DNA from: Pseudisothecium myosuroides
Lineage: Eukaryota > Streptophyta > Bryopsida > Hypnales > Lembophyllaceae
DNA length: 64,000 bases
NCBI GenBank assembly: GCA_951799445.1
Contig: OX637291.1
Location: 11,038,501-11,102,500, forward strand
Direction: 5' to 3'
Of this stretch, positions 24,205 through 33,661 are shown in pieces; positions within the stretch are counted from its first letter, which is position 1, and the number at the start of each line of letters is the position of its first letter. The position numbers were made by a program, and so were the translations under genes. The notes beneath the pieces were generated by a model. That model made no database searches. It saw only the letters and a list, made by a program, of their open reading frames with translations, and was not told the origin of the DNA.

Positions 24205-25066
24205 TGGTTAATTCTCGAGGAATCTCGCCGGTTCGAGTACTTGCCGCTATCGGAATGTCGTGAAACTTCACAGAGCGCATTATTAACATAAAACAAGCTA
24301 GTCTAATTTTTAGTGAGATTTTATTGTAACCTGGGTAATTTCCATGAAATTCCCGTTGGAGGTTAGGAGGGTTGACCACCCGGAAAAGGTTCTTCTGCAA
24401 GTCGGAAGATGCCGGGATTTTTCACGCGACCTCTCAGGGAGTTCCATGAAAGACGTGCGGGTGTATTTCCGTACCTGGCACGATTAGTCAATGGAGATTT
24501 AAAATTGGCCATCTCCTCGAATTAGCGACGGTGCGGGAATCTTCTGCAGGTGGAGGAATCTTGGCGAACCGATTTTGCCGTTGGACTTCTGGCATGGGAT
24601 TCACCCTGAAACACCATTCCTGGGCTGTAGATTCCTTCACGGGCCCGGTCTTGCGTGAGTGGCTCCTGCATGCTAACAATCGGGATTTTGGGAATTCGTC
24701 GATCTAATGGGGAATTCTAAATCTAACTCTAGGACCCGACCTAGTGGCCTCACTGTAGATCCCTCGGACCGACCTAGCCATGAATCGCCACATTCATGGT
24801 GGGATTTAGCCCTTTGGGGGCTGTGTAACTCGAATCCTCCAAATTTAACTTTTTTGTTATTTCTATATTATTTTTAGGCAAGGTTTGGGGGATTCTAAGT
24901 AAAAAATACAAATCTAGATCAAATACTATAATGGGTATGACACAACCCTATTTCGGTTCTACACTCTTTTTATGGGTTTTTCTATACTTTTATCAACTTT
25001 AAATTGCAAATTTCCAAAAAAATAATTCTACGAGTCCCAAGTGACAAATTGGGAGCTCACAGAGAC

Positions 25067-25480
25067 TCAATTGACAACTACGTTAAGAAGGCCAGGGAGT
25101 TGAAGAACAGACTTAGCAACATGGGAGAGAAGCTTACCGATCGCAACATCAACCAGATGGTACTAAACGGCTTGCCACGTTCATTCGAAAGTACAATCCA
25201 AACGTTGACGCACGTCGACCCGACCATGACTTTTGAGAAACTAAGCGCAAGTCTTCTGTTCGAATCACACCGACGACAATACCGAACTCAGCAGCTTGGA
25301 GACGAAGAAGCCCTCGCAGCAAGCTTCCACCGTCAAATGAGCATGCGAGGACGCGGGGGGGCACTGGCCAAATGCCCGAGGCCACAGATTTCCAGGAAGG
25401 TTCCCATTTGGAGCACTGAGACCACCTCCGGTATGCTTTAACTACCACCAACCAGGACACTTAGCAAGAGATTGTAGGGT
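25067..25480 (+). pseudogene. Copia gag, C-terminal part with altered zinc knuckle
   Basis: Continues gag after the nested insertion: NYVKKARELKNRL, LPRSFESTIQTLT, FEKLSASLLFES (UBN2/Retrotran-gag region). A run of seven G near 25355 shifts the frame by one; the next frame reads CFNYHQPGHLARDC at ~25430-25472, a CCHC knuckle in which the second cysteine is tyrosine. This is followed by the protease region. Confidence 0.9.
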
Positions 25481-26024
25481 GCCTAGAAAACAGTATGCTT
25501 ACACAGAATCTAGCAACGGTACTGCTCAAACAAACTCTGCAGAGATGTTCAAGTCTCAACTAGATTACGCAGAATACGACCCATATTACTACTATTGGGG
25601 AAATGGCCCATGGTACCTGGACAGTGGGGCTTCAAGCCACATTACTTCTGACTACCAGAAATTAGACGAACCTCCTAGCTCCTCCGGGGTAGAGATCACT
25701 GAGATCAAAACTGGAGGAGGCGAATCTCACGCTGTAAAAGGCTCTGGCTCGGCCACAGTTACCACAGAGTCAGGAGCAATAAAACTAAAATCAGTTCACT
25801 ACGTGCCGAGTATGAAAAAGAACCTGATGTCAGTTGGCGCACTTGCTGACAGTGGTCATAAAATAGGCTTCTCAAGCAGTCAATGCTGGATTCAAAACAT
25901 GCAAGGTCAAACGTTAGCCACCGGTAGAAGAGATCCAACAAATGGTTTATATTACTTTAGACAACAACATGCAGCCCTGTCAGCTGTAAATAGCACCACA
26001 ACCACATTATGGCACCGCAGGTAG
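25479..26024 (+). pseudogene. Copia protease region
   Basis: Contains the aspartic protease signature WYLDSGASSHIT near 25612 and ends in LWHRR, the start of the GAG pre-integrase motif. A one-base shift near 26020 breaks the link to the next open frame (VGHLSFPGI). Processes the gag-pol polyprotein in live elements. Confidence 0.93.
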
Positions 26025-27301
26025 GTCATTTAAGTTTCCCTGGCATCTACCACCTATCTAGAAACTTGAAGGTCACAGGATTACCACAATTAGAAAACAC
26101 CAGACAAGTATGTTCTTGCTGCTTAGCAGAAAGACAACACAGAGAAAGATTCCCTCAGAAATCAGAAACTAGAGCAAACAAACCTGGTCATAGAATTCAC
26201 TCCAATGTTATAGGTCCCATGCAACACACCTCCTTAGGAAGGTCCCGCTATGTGCTGGTGTTCACGGACGACTTCTCGCAAAAAAGCTGGGTGTATTTTC
26301 TAAAATGCAAAAGTGAGACGTATGAGAAATTCCGAACGTTCCACAAGAAACTTGAAAAGGAAACTGGAAACAGGCTCCTTACGCTACGCTCCGACAGAGG
26401 TGGAGAGTACCTGTCAGAGGAATTCATCAACTACTGCATAGAACATGGCATCAATCGAGAACTTACTCAAGCTAGGACACCCCAACAAAATGGAGTATTC
26501 GAACAAAGAAACCGAACCATCATGGAAAGGGCAAGGAGTATTTCAAGCAACTGCGCCCTACCTGTCTCCTTGTGGACCGAAGTGGTGTCACACGCCACGT
26601 ACTTGATTAACAGGAGCCCTACTCGAGCAAGCTCTGGGGAGACATCTGAAAAACTTTGCTCAGGTATGACACCTGATATCTCTAATCTGAGGATTTTTGG
26701 TTGTATGGCTTACGTCCACGTCCCCAAAGAAGATAGGAAGAAATTAGATAGCAAAACTTTACCCTGCATATTCTTGGGTTTTGATAACGAATCCAAAGCT
26801 TTTCGGCTATATGATCAGCATAGAAGAAAGGTACTCATAAGCCGAGACGTCGTGTTTGACGAAACAAAAGTAGGCTATCATTACTTGGGTCCACAGCTTC
26901 CTAACTCTACAGTGATCACCTTCCCTGAGGCTAGAAATAGTACAAAGAACATTGAGACCCCCGAAACACAGGACCCAGAAATACCTTCGTCTCCTGAGAT
27001 GGAGCCCACTCACCAGGACGTCGATTCCCATTCGTCAACTGATCTCCTTGAATCACCTGCATCACCACAAATAGACTCCCCCTATCACTCAACTCAACCC
27101 GTAAGATTAGAATCAACCAGCAATATAGAACACTCACCATCTCGCAATAGACGTCCCGTCCCAGTAGATCGACAAGCTGGTCCTTCGGAGCGCCGCTACC
27201 CCAGCCGAAATAGAGCCTTGTCAGTAAAACTCAAAGATTTCTGGACGTTATTCTCGGAGTTAACTGAAGAACCAATGGATTTCTATAGCGCTGCACAATA
27301 G
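26009..27301 (+). pseudogene. Copia integrase
   Basis: A 430-codon open stretch. The HHCC zinc-binding part includes GHLSF, H(26x)... and CSCCLAERQH. The DDE core shows FTDDFSQKSW, LRSDRGGEY and QQNGVFEQRNRT (D, D, E residues). The C-terminal GKW-like region (GCMAYVHVPKEDRKKLD, CIFLGFDNESKAFRLYD) is followed by a low-complexity Pro/Ser/Thr linker. It stops with TAG at 27299. Confidence 0.96.
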
Positions 27302-28740
27302 TCAGATTGATTGCAGGCCATCCAAAGTGAGATTGATTCTATCATGAAGAACAAGACTTGGGATATTATAGACCGGCCTAAATACGGCAAACCTATCACA
27401 GCCAAATGGCTTTTCAAGATCAAGAAAGACACTGAAGGTAAAATTAAGAAGCTGAAGGCACAACTCGTAGTTTGAGGCTTTCAACAGAGGGAGGGCATTG
27501 ATTACCACGACGTATTCACGCCCGTAGTCAAGTGGTCAACCATCTGACTTGTTCTTGCGCTGGCTGCCATGTTTAACTGGTCGCTTCATCAGCTTCACGT
27601 CATCACCGCTTTTTTAAATGGATCAATCGATGAAGACATACTTATGGAGATTCCACCAGGATTTCCAGGAGCCAACGATCACACCAAGGTATGTAAAATA
27701 AATTGAGCTCTTTATAGCTTGAAACAGTCCCCGAGGGCCTGGTATGAGAGAATAGACAAATGGTTACGAGAATATGGACTTATCAGAAGTACAAGCGATC
27801 CTAACTTATATTACTGCAATCGAGATGGGAAGCTTACCGTCCTACTCCTTTACGTAGATGATCTGATGATCATAGGAAACAATGAGCAGAACATTGCTCA
27901 GCTTAAGAACGATTGCAAATAGACTTTGAAATGACAGACCTAGGAGAGGCACATAACTATCTAGGGATCGAGATTCACAGACAGGAGAGCGGGATATTCA
28001 TAACTCAAGAAGGATACATCCGCAAGCTCCTGGAAAGATTCGAGATGCAAGGCTGCAACCCCACGCAGGTGCCAGCTGATCCCAAGCAACCACTGAAGAA
28101 ACCCATGGGCACCGCTAAAGTTGATGTTACAGAATACCGATACCTGGTCGGAAGCCTCCTGTTCCTGGCACACACTAGACCAGATATCTGCTATGCAGTA
28201 AGTACTGTGTCAAAATATATGCAGGATCCAGAGGAGGCACATTTCCAAGCTGCCAAGAAGATTTTAAGGTATCTAAGCGGTACTATCAATTACGGGACCT
28301 TCTTGCCAGCCGACAACACAAGTAGCTACCACACATATGCCGATGCAGACTGGGCAAGAGGTCTGGACTCCAGACGTTCTATATCAGGAATTCTTCACAA
28401 ATTGGGCAACTCAAGCATTTTCTGGAATAGTAAATTACAACCCTCAGTATCTCTTTCTAGCACTGAGGCCGAATACAGAGTACTGACGGACGCCGCCAAG
28501 GATATTATTCACTTCTGACGTCTCCTTTACGAATTAGGCTTTGAAGAAAACACTCCAACAACAATTCACAGTGACAACCAATCATGCATCAAGCTTGTGA
28601 AGAACCCAGTCATGCACGCTTGGACAAAACATATTGAATTGCAACACCACTTTATACGCGAAGCAGCCCAAGCCGGCGCAGTGCAAATCGACTACATCCC
28701 CACAGGAGATCAACTCGCGGATTTCTTGACAAAGCCTCTG
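27302..28740 (+). pseudogene. Copia reverse transcriptase and RNase H
   Basis: The RT reads WDIIDRPKYGKPITAKWLFKIKK, YHDVFTPVVKWSTI, YSLKQSPRAWYERID and the catalytic LLYVDDLMIIG. RNase H shows YADADWARGLDSRRS, SLSSTEAEYRVL, IHSDNQSCIKL and KHIELQHHFIRE, ending with QLADFLTKPLP. In-frame stops occur at several sites (for example TGA at ~27473, TGA at ~28516) and a one-base shift near 27913. Most stops fit C-to-T or G-to-A changes in methylated DNA. Not functional. Confidence 0.96.
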
Positions 28741-28821
28741 CCAAATCAGAGCTTTGCCGAGAATCGACGCAGGGCAGGTGTAATACCTCTACTACCGCTA
28801 CTGCTCCCTACATCAACACTA

Positions 28822-29010
28822 GAGAACATTCTTGAACTGTTTACGTGCCCAACTAGGAGTGCGCACATTATCTATCCAAAGCACCTGGCGAGCGATTCGG
28901 TGCTTGAAGTCAAGAGCCCTGGGATTTCTTCTCGTCGCCCAATTGTCCCACCAATCTTCCGGGTGCTCGATGAGATCCCTCCAAAACTTCTCCACCGACG
29001 ACTCCACCGC
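28822..29010 (-). pseudogene. Captured fragment of an OSB-type ssDNA-binding protein (PDF motif)
   Basis: Antisense to the retrotransposon, an open frame ends with FWRDLIEHPEDWWDNW, then NPRALDFKHRIARQ, VLWIDN and PSWARKQF. This spacing (W...EWWDNR...NPRAPDFKHK...LW...W) is the PDF motif of plant organellar single-stranded DNA-binding proteins (OSB family), which act in mitochondrial and plastid DNA maintenance. Only about one motif is recognisable; the upstream OB-fold and transit peptide are not. The 'PDF' proline is leucine here. It ends close to the RNase H end of the element. I infer capture of host coding sequence; convergent resemblance is less likely given the number of matching residues. 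Confidence 0.65.
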
Positions 29011-29415
29011 AAGTTCCTCTCTGGAAACCCTAATCACATCATTCGCAAACCAGGCAGACTGGCTAATCTCATCTTTAGCTCGCGGACCTCCCTCGGATCG
29101 CTGGAGCAATGCCCACAATCCAATGCCGACCTCCAGCAAATTATCGACCACACGCCGGATCGCCATCGCCACCAGCAACACAATCAGGAGGCACATCTGC
29201 ACCTGTGCATCACAACAAATCCGTATCAGTTGCGGCAACACAACAAAACCCTCACTCAGCGCTTGACACAATGCGACTCACAATACGTACCAACAACAGC
29301 TGAGTGTTTGAATCCCAGAGCACTCGCACCACATCAGTCGGCCACTCTAGAGCGCGCGACATTGTCGCTGTATGTTCCTGAAAAACAACTCACAATATAA
29401 AATGCAGGGTTTCAC

Positions 29416-29428
29416 GAGCGAGGGAGGG
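29416..29428 (+). other. Polypurine tract
   Basis: Purine-rich GAGCGAGGGAGGG immediately 5' of the 3' LTR, the plus-strand priming site. Confidence 0.8.
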
Positions 29429-29687
29429 TGTTGGAGTACGCTCTTAAACCCTACACATACAAATTCATCCATCAGCACCGATTCATCCATACGTAGTGGC
29501 TTTAATCTCATTAGCCTCTAAACTACTGTAATTAACTGTATCATGGCTGTACATACTTAGTGGTAATTACTGCATGCTTAGTGTTTCCCTTAACGGTCTG
29601 AGAGTGGGTATTACTCCCCTTTCTCTCTCCAATTGTATAAGTCCAGTTTGGCTTCAGACTAAGTTAATTCAACCAGTGAATTCAACA
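29429..29687 (+). repeat. 3' LTR of the Copia element
   Basis: 259 bp, same length as the 5' LTR, TG...CA ends, followed by the TGGTA target duplication. Confidence 0.95.
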
Positions 29688-29941
29688 TGGTAATCCCAAT
29701 CTGTTTTTTCACTCGTATTGGCTAATCTATACTTCTCTGATTTGTTGACTTACTGTTGCTTTACCACTTGCTTGGTGCTATTGTGTTTGTCCAGTTGCTT
29801 TTCCACTTGTTACTACTTGTTTTTAGGAAAATCTTTAAAATTTAGAGGAGAATTGATGGAACCTCGCCTTCCCTATTCCCATCTTTGCTCCCTTTCATCT
29901 TGATGGAGATAGGGATAGGGAAGCAATTGGTGGGCATGCTC

Positions 29942-32900
29942 TTAGTAGATGTTCTAAGCTTGCTTCTTCAATATATGTACATATTTCAACATATAGATGT
30001 CCTCAGAAAGCAATGTTTCTCAAATAATCCTAAATATCTCCACCTAAAATATGTCTTTCTTGTTGAAATTTTGGACTTTGGTAGTTGAGTGATTAAGAAA
30101 GAGAACATAAGTTGTTTGATTGAAAAACCATTATTTTTGAAGGAATTATTTAAGATTATAAAAAAAAAGTGTTATTTTATTATGGGGAGTTGAGCTTTGG
30201 AAAGAAGAAAGCGGGGAGATAGGAAAAGCCACCAGATGTGGAGAAGTTTGGATTATAGCGTTTTTTGTAATTGTAAAAATTCATTGTATTTTGGAGGAAT
30301 GTTGGTAGTTGAGGACATCTATATGTACATATTGATTTTGGAGATGTCTACATAGTGACGATGGCAATTTTGTGTCAGTGGTACATTTAGGGGTGCCAGC
30401 GAAGATCGCTTTCCTGCACTGCCCAAAATCAATGGAATGAGAAAACCATCCCTGGCTGGGCCTCAGTCCAGTCCACAGGTGTGGCTTCCAGTGTAACAGC
30501 TTCGGGCCAAGAAGATTCCGTGACGGTGGGGGCGCAAGCCGGCCGCAGCCCAGTCCAGCGCAACCGCTCCTTCCGCACCAACCGGACCTCGCCTCCCCTT
30601 CCCAACCAAACCAAACCACGACCCAACAGAACGAAAGTTACGAAACGCGTCGCACTCACTTGCGAGCCGTGTTTGACCACGAAAGCGACGAAGCCATCCA
30701 ACAGCCAACGAGTCCACGCCAGAAAAGAAAGTAACATAGTCATCATCAGCATCATCAAACAACATCCGGGGTACTGTAGTGTCAAATTCGTCAAAATTGT
30801 CGGCACCCTAGTGGAGAACTCCCGCACTAGTGGCCACGGGATTCCCGGATCAGTCCTCCTTCGCCCTCCCACAGTCCCAACGACCACGACGCCACGACGC
30901 CACCGGGGAAGCCACCAGCAAGTCAGACAGACGGGCCCAAGGCGAACTAAAGCCCTTGTGCACAGTAGCTCTTATGAACTTTACTGTAGTCCTCCTCATC
31001 CACGACGGTTCCCAGTTGCGAAGTAGATTCGTTGAAGTCCTTGGTGCCTTCCTTAGCTTGGCTTGGGCTTGACTGGGCTTGGCTTGGCTTGGCTACTCCA
31101 CGGCCTGCGCTTGGAAGATTTTTTCTCCATGGTAGTAAGTTAGCTAGCGCTCGACGTTGAATCTCGTTTTCAGCCATTGGGGGAATTCATGTAGGGGAGG
31201 TGATTGGATCGGCGTGGAATTGGAGATTCGTGGTTCAGTCAGTGGGGGCGGACGGTGTTTCGGGGATACTGGATTCTCTGCGTGGTATGTTTGACGATTT
31301 CCACGGTCCCAGTGATTTTTTCGGTGGGTTGGCACTCTTCGATCTGGAACTGACTCGGTCTTCACCGTCTTGGAAGTTCGTTCTTGGAAGTTCCGCTGGG
31401 CTGGCTTCCTTCTAGTGTTTGATATTCCAAAATTTTCCTTCTAGTGTTGGGCGCGAGTCACAAGTAGTTGGAGCAAGTAAGTTAGTTGGGAGCTTCGAAC
31501 GAGGAGTAGTGATCTTCAAAAATCATGGGGTAGGGTAGTAGAACACTAGCTCGATGGTGTGGACGTCGGCTTTGATCTGAATCTGATTTGTAGGCCTGCG
31601 GTGTGATCGTTTTTGTGTTTAGGTCTTTTTCTAAAATTCGGCGCTCGGAGCTCCCGTCTGGATTTGACGGATACTGGAGAAGCGAGGATTGAGCGTGCAC
31701 GCACCGATATGGTCTGGGTTTTTTTTGGCTAGCGACTGCTTCCAGGTGATGAATCTTCTCCCGAAGTTCAATTTTGATCGTACTTTCTAGAATCCCTGTT
31801 GAAGATTTCCGCTTACAACAGGGAGAGGTTCCGGAATTCAGTAACCTCCGGACGTGCCCCACGTTCCAGAAATTCGGTTGCAATATTGCGCACTATTTCG
31901 CATGAGCTCTCTTTGCCGAATTACCGGATCTTGCCAGATTGGCCGCACCATATTGCGAGCTAGCGCCACAGAATGAACAGTATCGAACTCCCTGCAGATT
32001 TAGCAATTCTCAGACGTTTTTCTATTTCTCGTGGCTACAATTTTTCTCCCATTTGTTTACTATTTTCAGTACTTTGGCCAATCTCAGATGTTGAATTACG
32101 CTGATTTGTTCTGTTAGTGAGGGGGAAATTAGAGCACCTAGGAAATTAACGTCACCCCAAATTTTCATTTCAATACAGAAACAATTTAAAATAGTCGGTG
32201 ACTTTAGTAAATTAGCGTCACACGCACGATTAAAACAAATCAGTGTAGTTGAACCTGTTGATGCACGCACTGAAAGGGATAAGTCAGGACGACAAGAACT
32301 CAAATACGTCCGGTTCGCAGTATTAACTGACCTTGCTGTCCAAAAGAGCGTGTCCAGGCTGGTGGGTTGAGCTACTGTACCCTCAATTATTCATTTTACC
32401 AGCTCCTCGACGTCATTTCTGTCTTGTCATATTCAAGTCTCTCATCATCACTTTGGGTATCTCTTCGCAAAGATAGATAATCTAGGGTCAGTCCAATATT
32501 TATAATAGATTATTTTATATTATTTGAAATAGAGTGGATATATTTCATCCCGCTGGAGGCACTGTTGGTGAGAAATGCCCCTTGGCAAGCCCAAACGTGC
32601 ATGCGAAGTCCTAATTTTCAATTACTGGAATACCACGACGCGAAGTTGACTACAGTAGCCAAGTTTCTTTTTTAAATAGGGAATCTAGGGTTAAGACCCG
32701 TAACCTTGTGGTCAACGTGAACCGTGTGAAGAGGCTAGAACTCTAGGAGTACCTGTTCGTCTCAAGATATTAAAACAATAGTTTAATTCCCTTCCAACTC
32801 TTAATGAATATCTAAGGTAACTACACCTGAACGCGTTTGGATAAGCTCTTACGGAGTATTGTTTAACTGTCTCAGTTTTGATTGTGCTCTGAACATGACA

Positions 32901-33029
32901 GCTCTTTATTGTTGAACTGTCTCAGTTTTGGTTGTGTCCAGTTCGCAATGGAAAGCGGATTCTAGATTCGCTTGGCATATATTATTATGACACTGTATGA
33001 ATAATTCTAGGGTTGGTTTTACACCTATA
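29942..33029. other. GC-richer region without a recognised gene
   Basis: Base composition rises between ~30430 and 31950. Several open frames overlap on both strands (for example 30481-31026 + and 30429-30887 -), but none shows a motif and they contradict one another. A transcribed leader or promoter of the downstream fucosyltransferase is a possibility I cannot confirm. A segment at ~30320-30430 repeats one at ~16376-16493. Confidence 0.4.
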
Positions 33030-33490
33030 ATTGACTTCAAAGTGTCTAGATTCATGCACTACGTAGCTGCCAGGTTTCAATGTAATGTACTCTCTCACAA
33101 AAACTCTGATTACCAGTGTAAATCTGAAAGTTTATCACAAATGTTGAGCAATCTTTCTAACAACTTGAACTAATTATGAAAATCATGTATGAGACGACTA
33201 CCTGCAGCTTACGTCAACTTCTAATGTGACGTTCAAATGCCTAGATTTATGCACAACATAGCTGACAGGTTTCACTGCAACGTGTTCTCTGACAAAACTC
33301 TGAAAACCACTGTAAATCTGAAATTTTATCACAACTGTTCAGCAATTTTTCTAGCAACTTGAGCTAACTGTGAAAATCACATACGGGACCACTGCCCTGC
33401 ACCTTACGTCAACTCTATATTGACTTCAAAATGTCTACACTTATGCACAACATAGCTGACAGGTTCACTGCAATGTTCACTCTGACAGGA
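33030..33490 (+). repeat. ~195-bp direct repeats upstream of the GT37 gene
   Basis: Two full copies (about 33030-33224 and 33225-33417) and a partial third (33418-33490). Shared landmarks: GACTTCAAA(G/A)TGTCTA, GCACAACATAGCTGACAGG, ACTGTAAATCTGAAA, TTTATCACAA. They end ~170 bp before the start codon, so they lie in the promoter or leader. Confidence 0.75.
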
Positions 33491-33661
33491 CTAGGCAACC
33501 TCACCAAGGAACGAGAATCACAGATCTGATCTAGCAACAAGGCCGAGCATGAAGAATACTACGTGGAATCATTGGAATGCACAACCATGAGCCAACCTCG
33601 TGTCAGGAAAGAACATTCCAATCCCGGCCTCGTGGCCCTCTTCTCAACCTGAGATTCCATA

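Larger units (their letters stand above)
17684..25061. mobile_element. 7.4-kb non-coding element inserted in Copia gag
   Basis: Begins TGTGGGCGC, ends AGCTCACA, and is flanked by a GAGAC duplication (17679-17683, 25062-25066); joining the flanks restores the gag frame exactly. TG...CA ends and a 5-bp duplication are what an LTR retrotransposon leaves, but I find no pair of matching LTRs and no gag-pol coding. It could be a large retrotransposon derivative whose LTRs have diverged, or another class. The interior is repetitive (degenerate AACTCTAA tracts, minisatellites, 93-bp repeats) and includes a CACTA element at 17996-20270. Confidence 0.85.
28741..29428. other. Extra segment between Copia RNase H and 3' LTR
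   Basis: About 0.7 kb not needed by a standard Copia element. The minus strand holds an OSB-like fragment (next entry). The last bases before the LTR (GAGCGAGGGAGGG) are the polypurine tract. Confidence 0.7.
16890..29687 (+). mobile_element. Ty1/Copia LTR retrotransposon, decayed, carrying a nested insertion
   Basis: Two 259-bp LTRs (TG...CA) flanked by a TGGTA target duplication (16885-16889 and 29688-29692). Domain order gag, protease, integrase, reverse transcriptase, RNase H defines Copia. The coding region is broken by several in-frame stops and single-base shifts, and gag is split by a 7.4-kb insertion. Without that insertion the element is ~5.4 kb, a typical Copia size. A ~0.7-kb extra segment lies between RNase H and the 3' LTR. 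Confidence 0.96.
16728..29941. mobile_element. Tourist/PIF-Harbinger-like MITE split by a Copia element
   Basis: Inverted termini GAGCATCCCCACCAA (16728-16742) and, on the other strand, GAGCATGCCCACCAA (29927-29941) are flanked by TTA on both sides, the target duplication of PIF/Harbinger elements. Removing the Copia insertion (16890-29692 including one duplicated TGGTA) leaves ~0.41 kb, a normal MITE size. An internal palindrome around CTATCCGGATAA lies near 16756-16784. No coding content. Confidence 0.7.

Noticed and set aside
30429..31026. Overlapping 150-180-codon open frames on both strands
   Set aside because: GC-rich composition lowers stop frequency; the frames contradict each other and carry no recognisable domain or splice-supported continuation.
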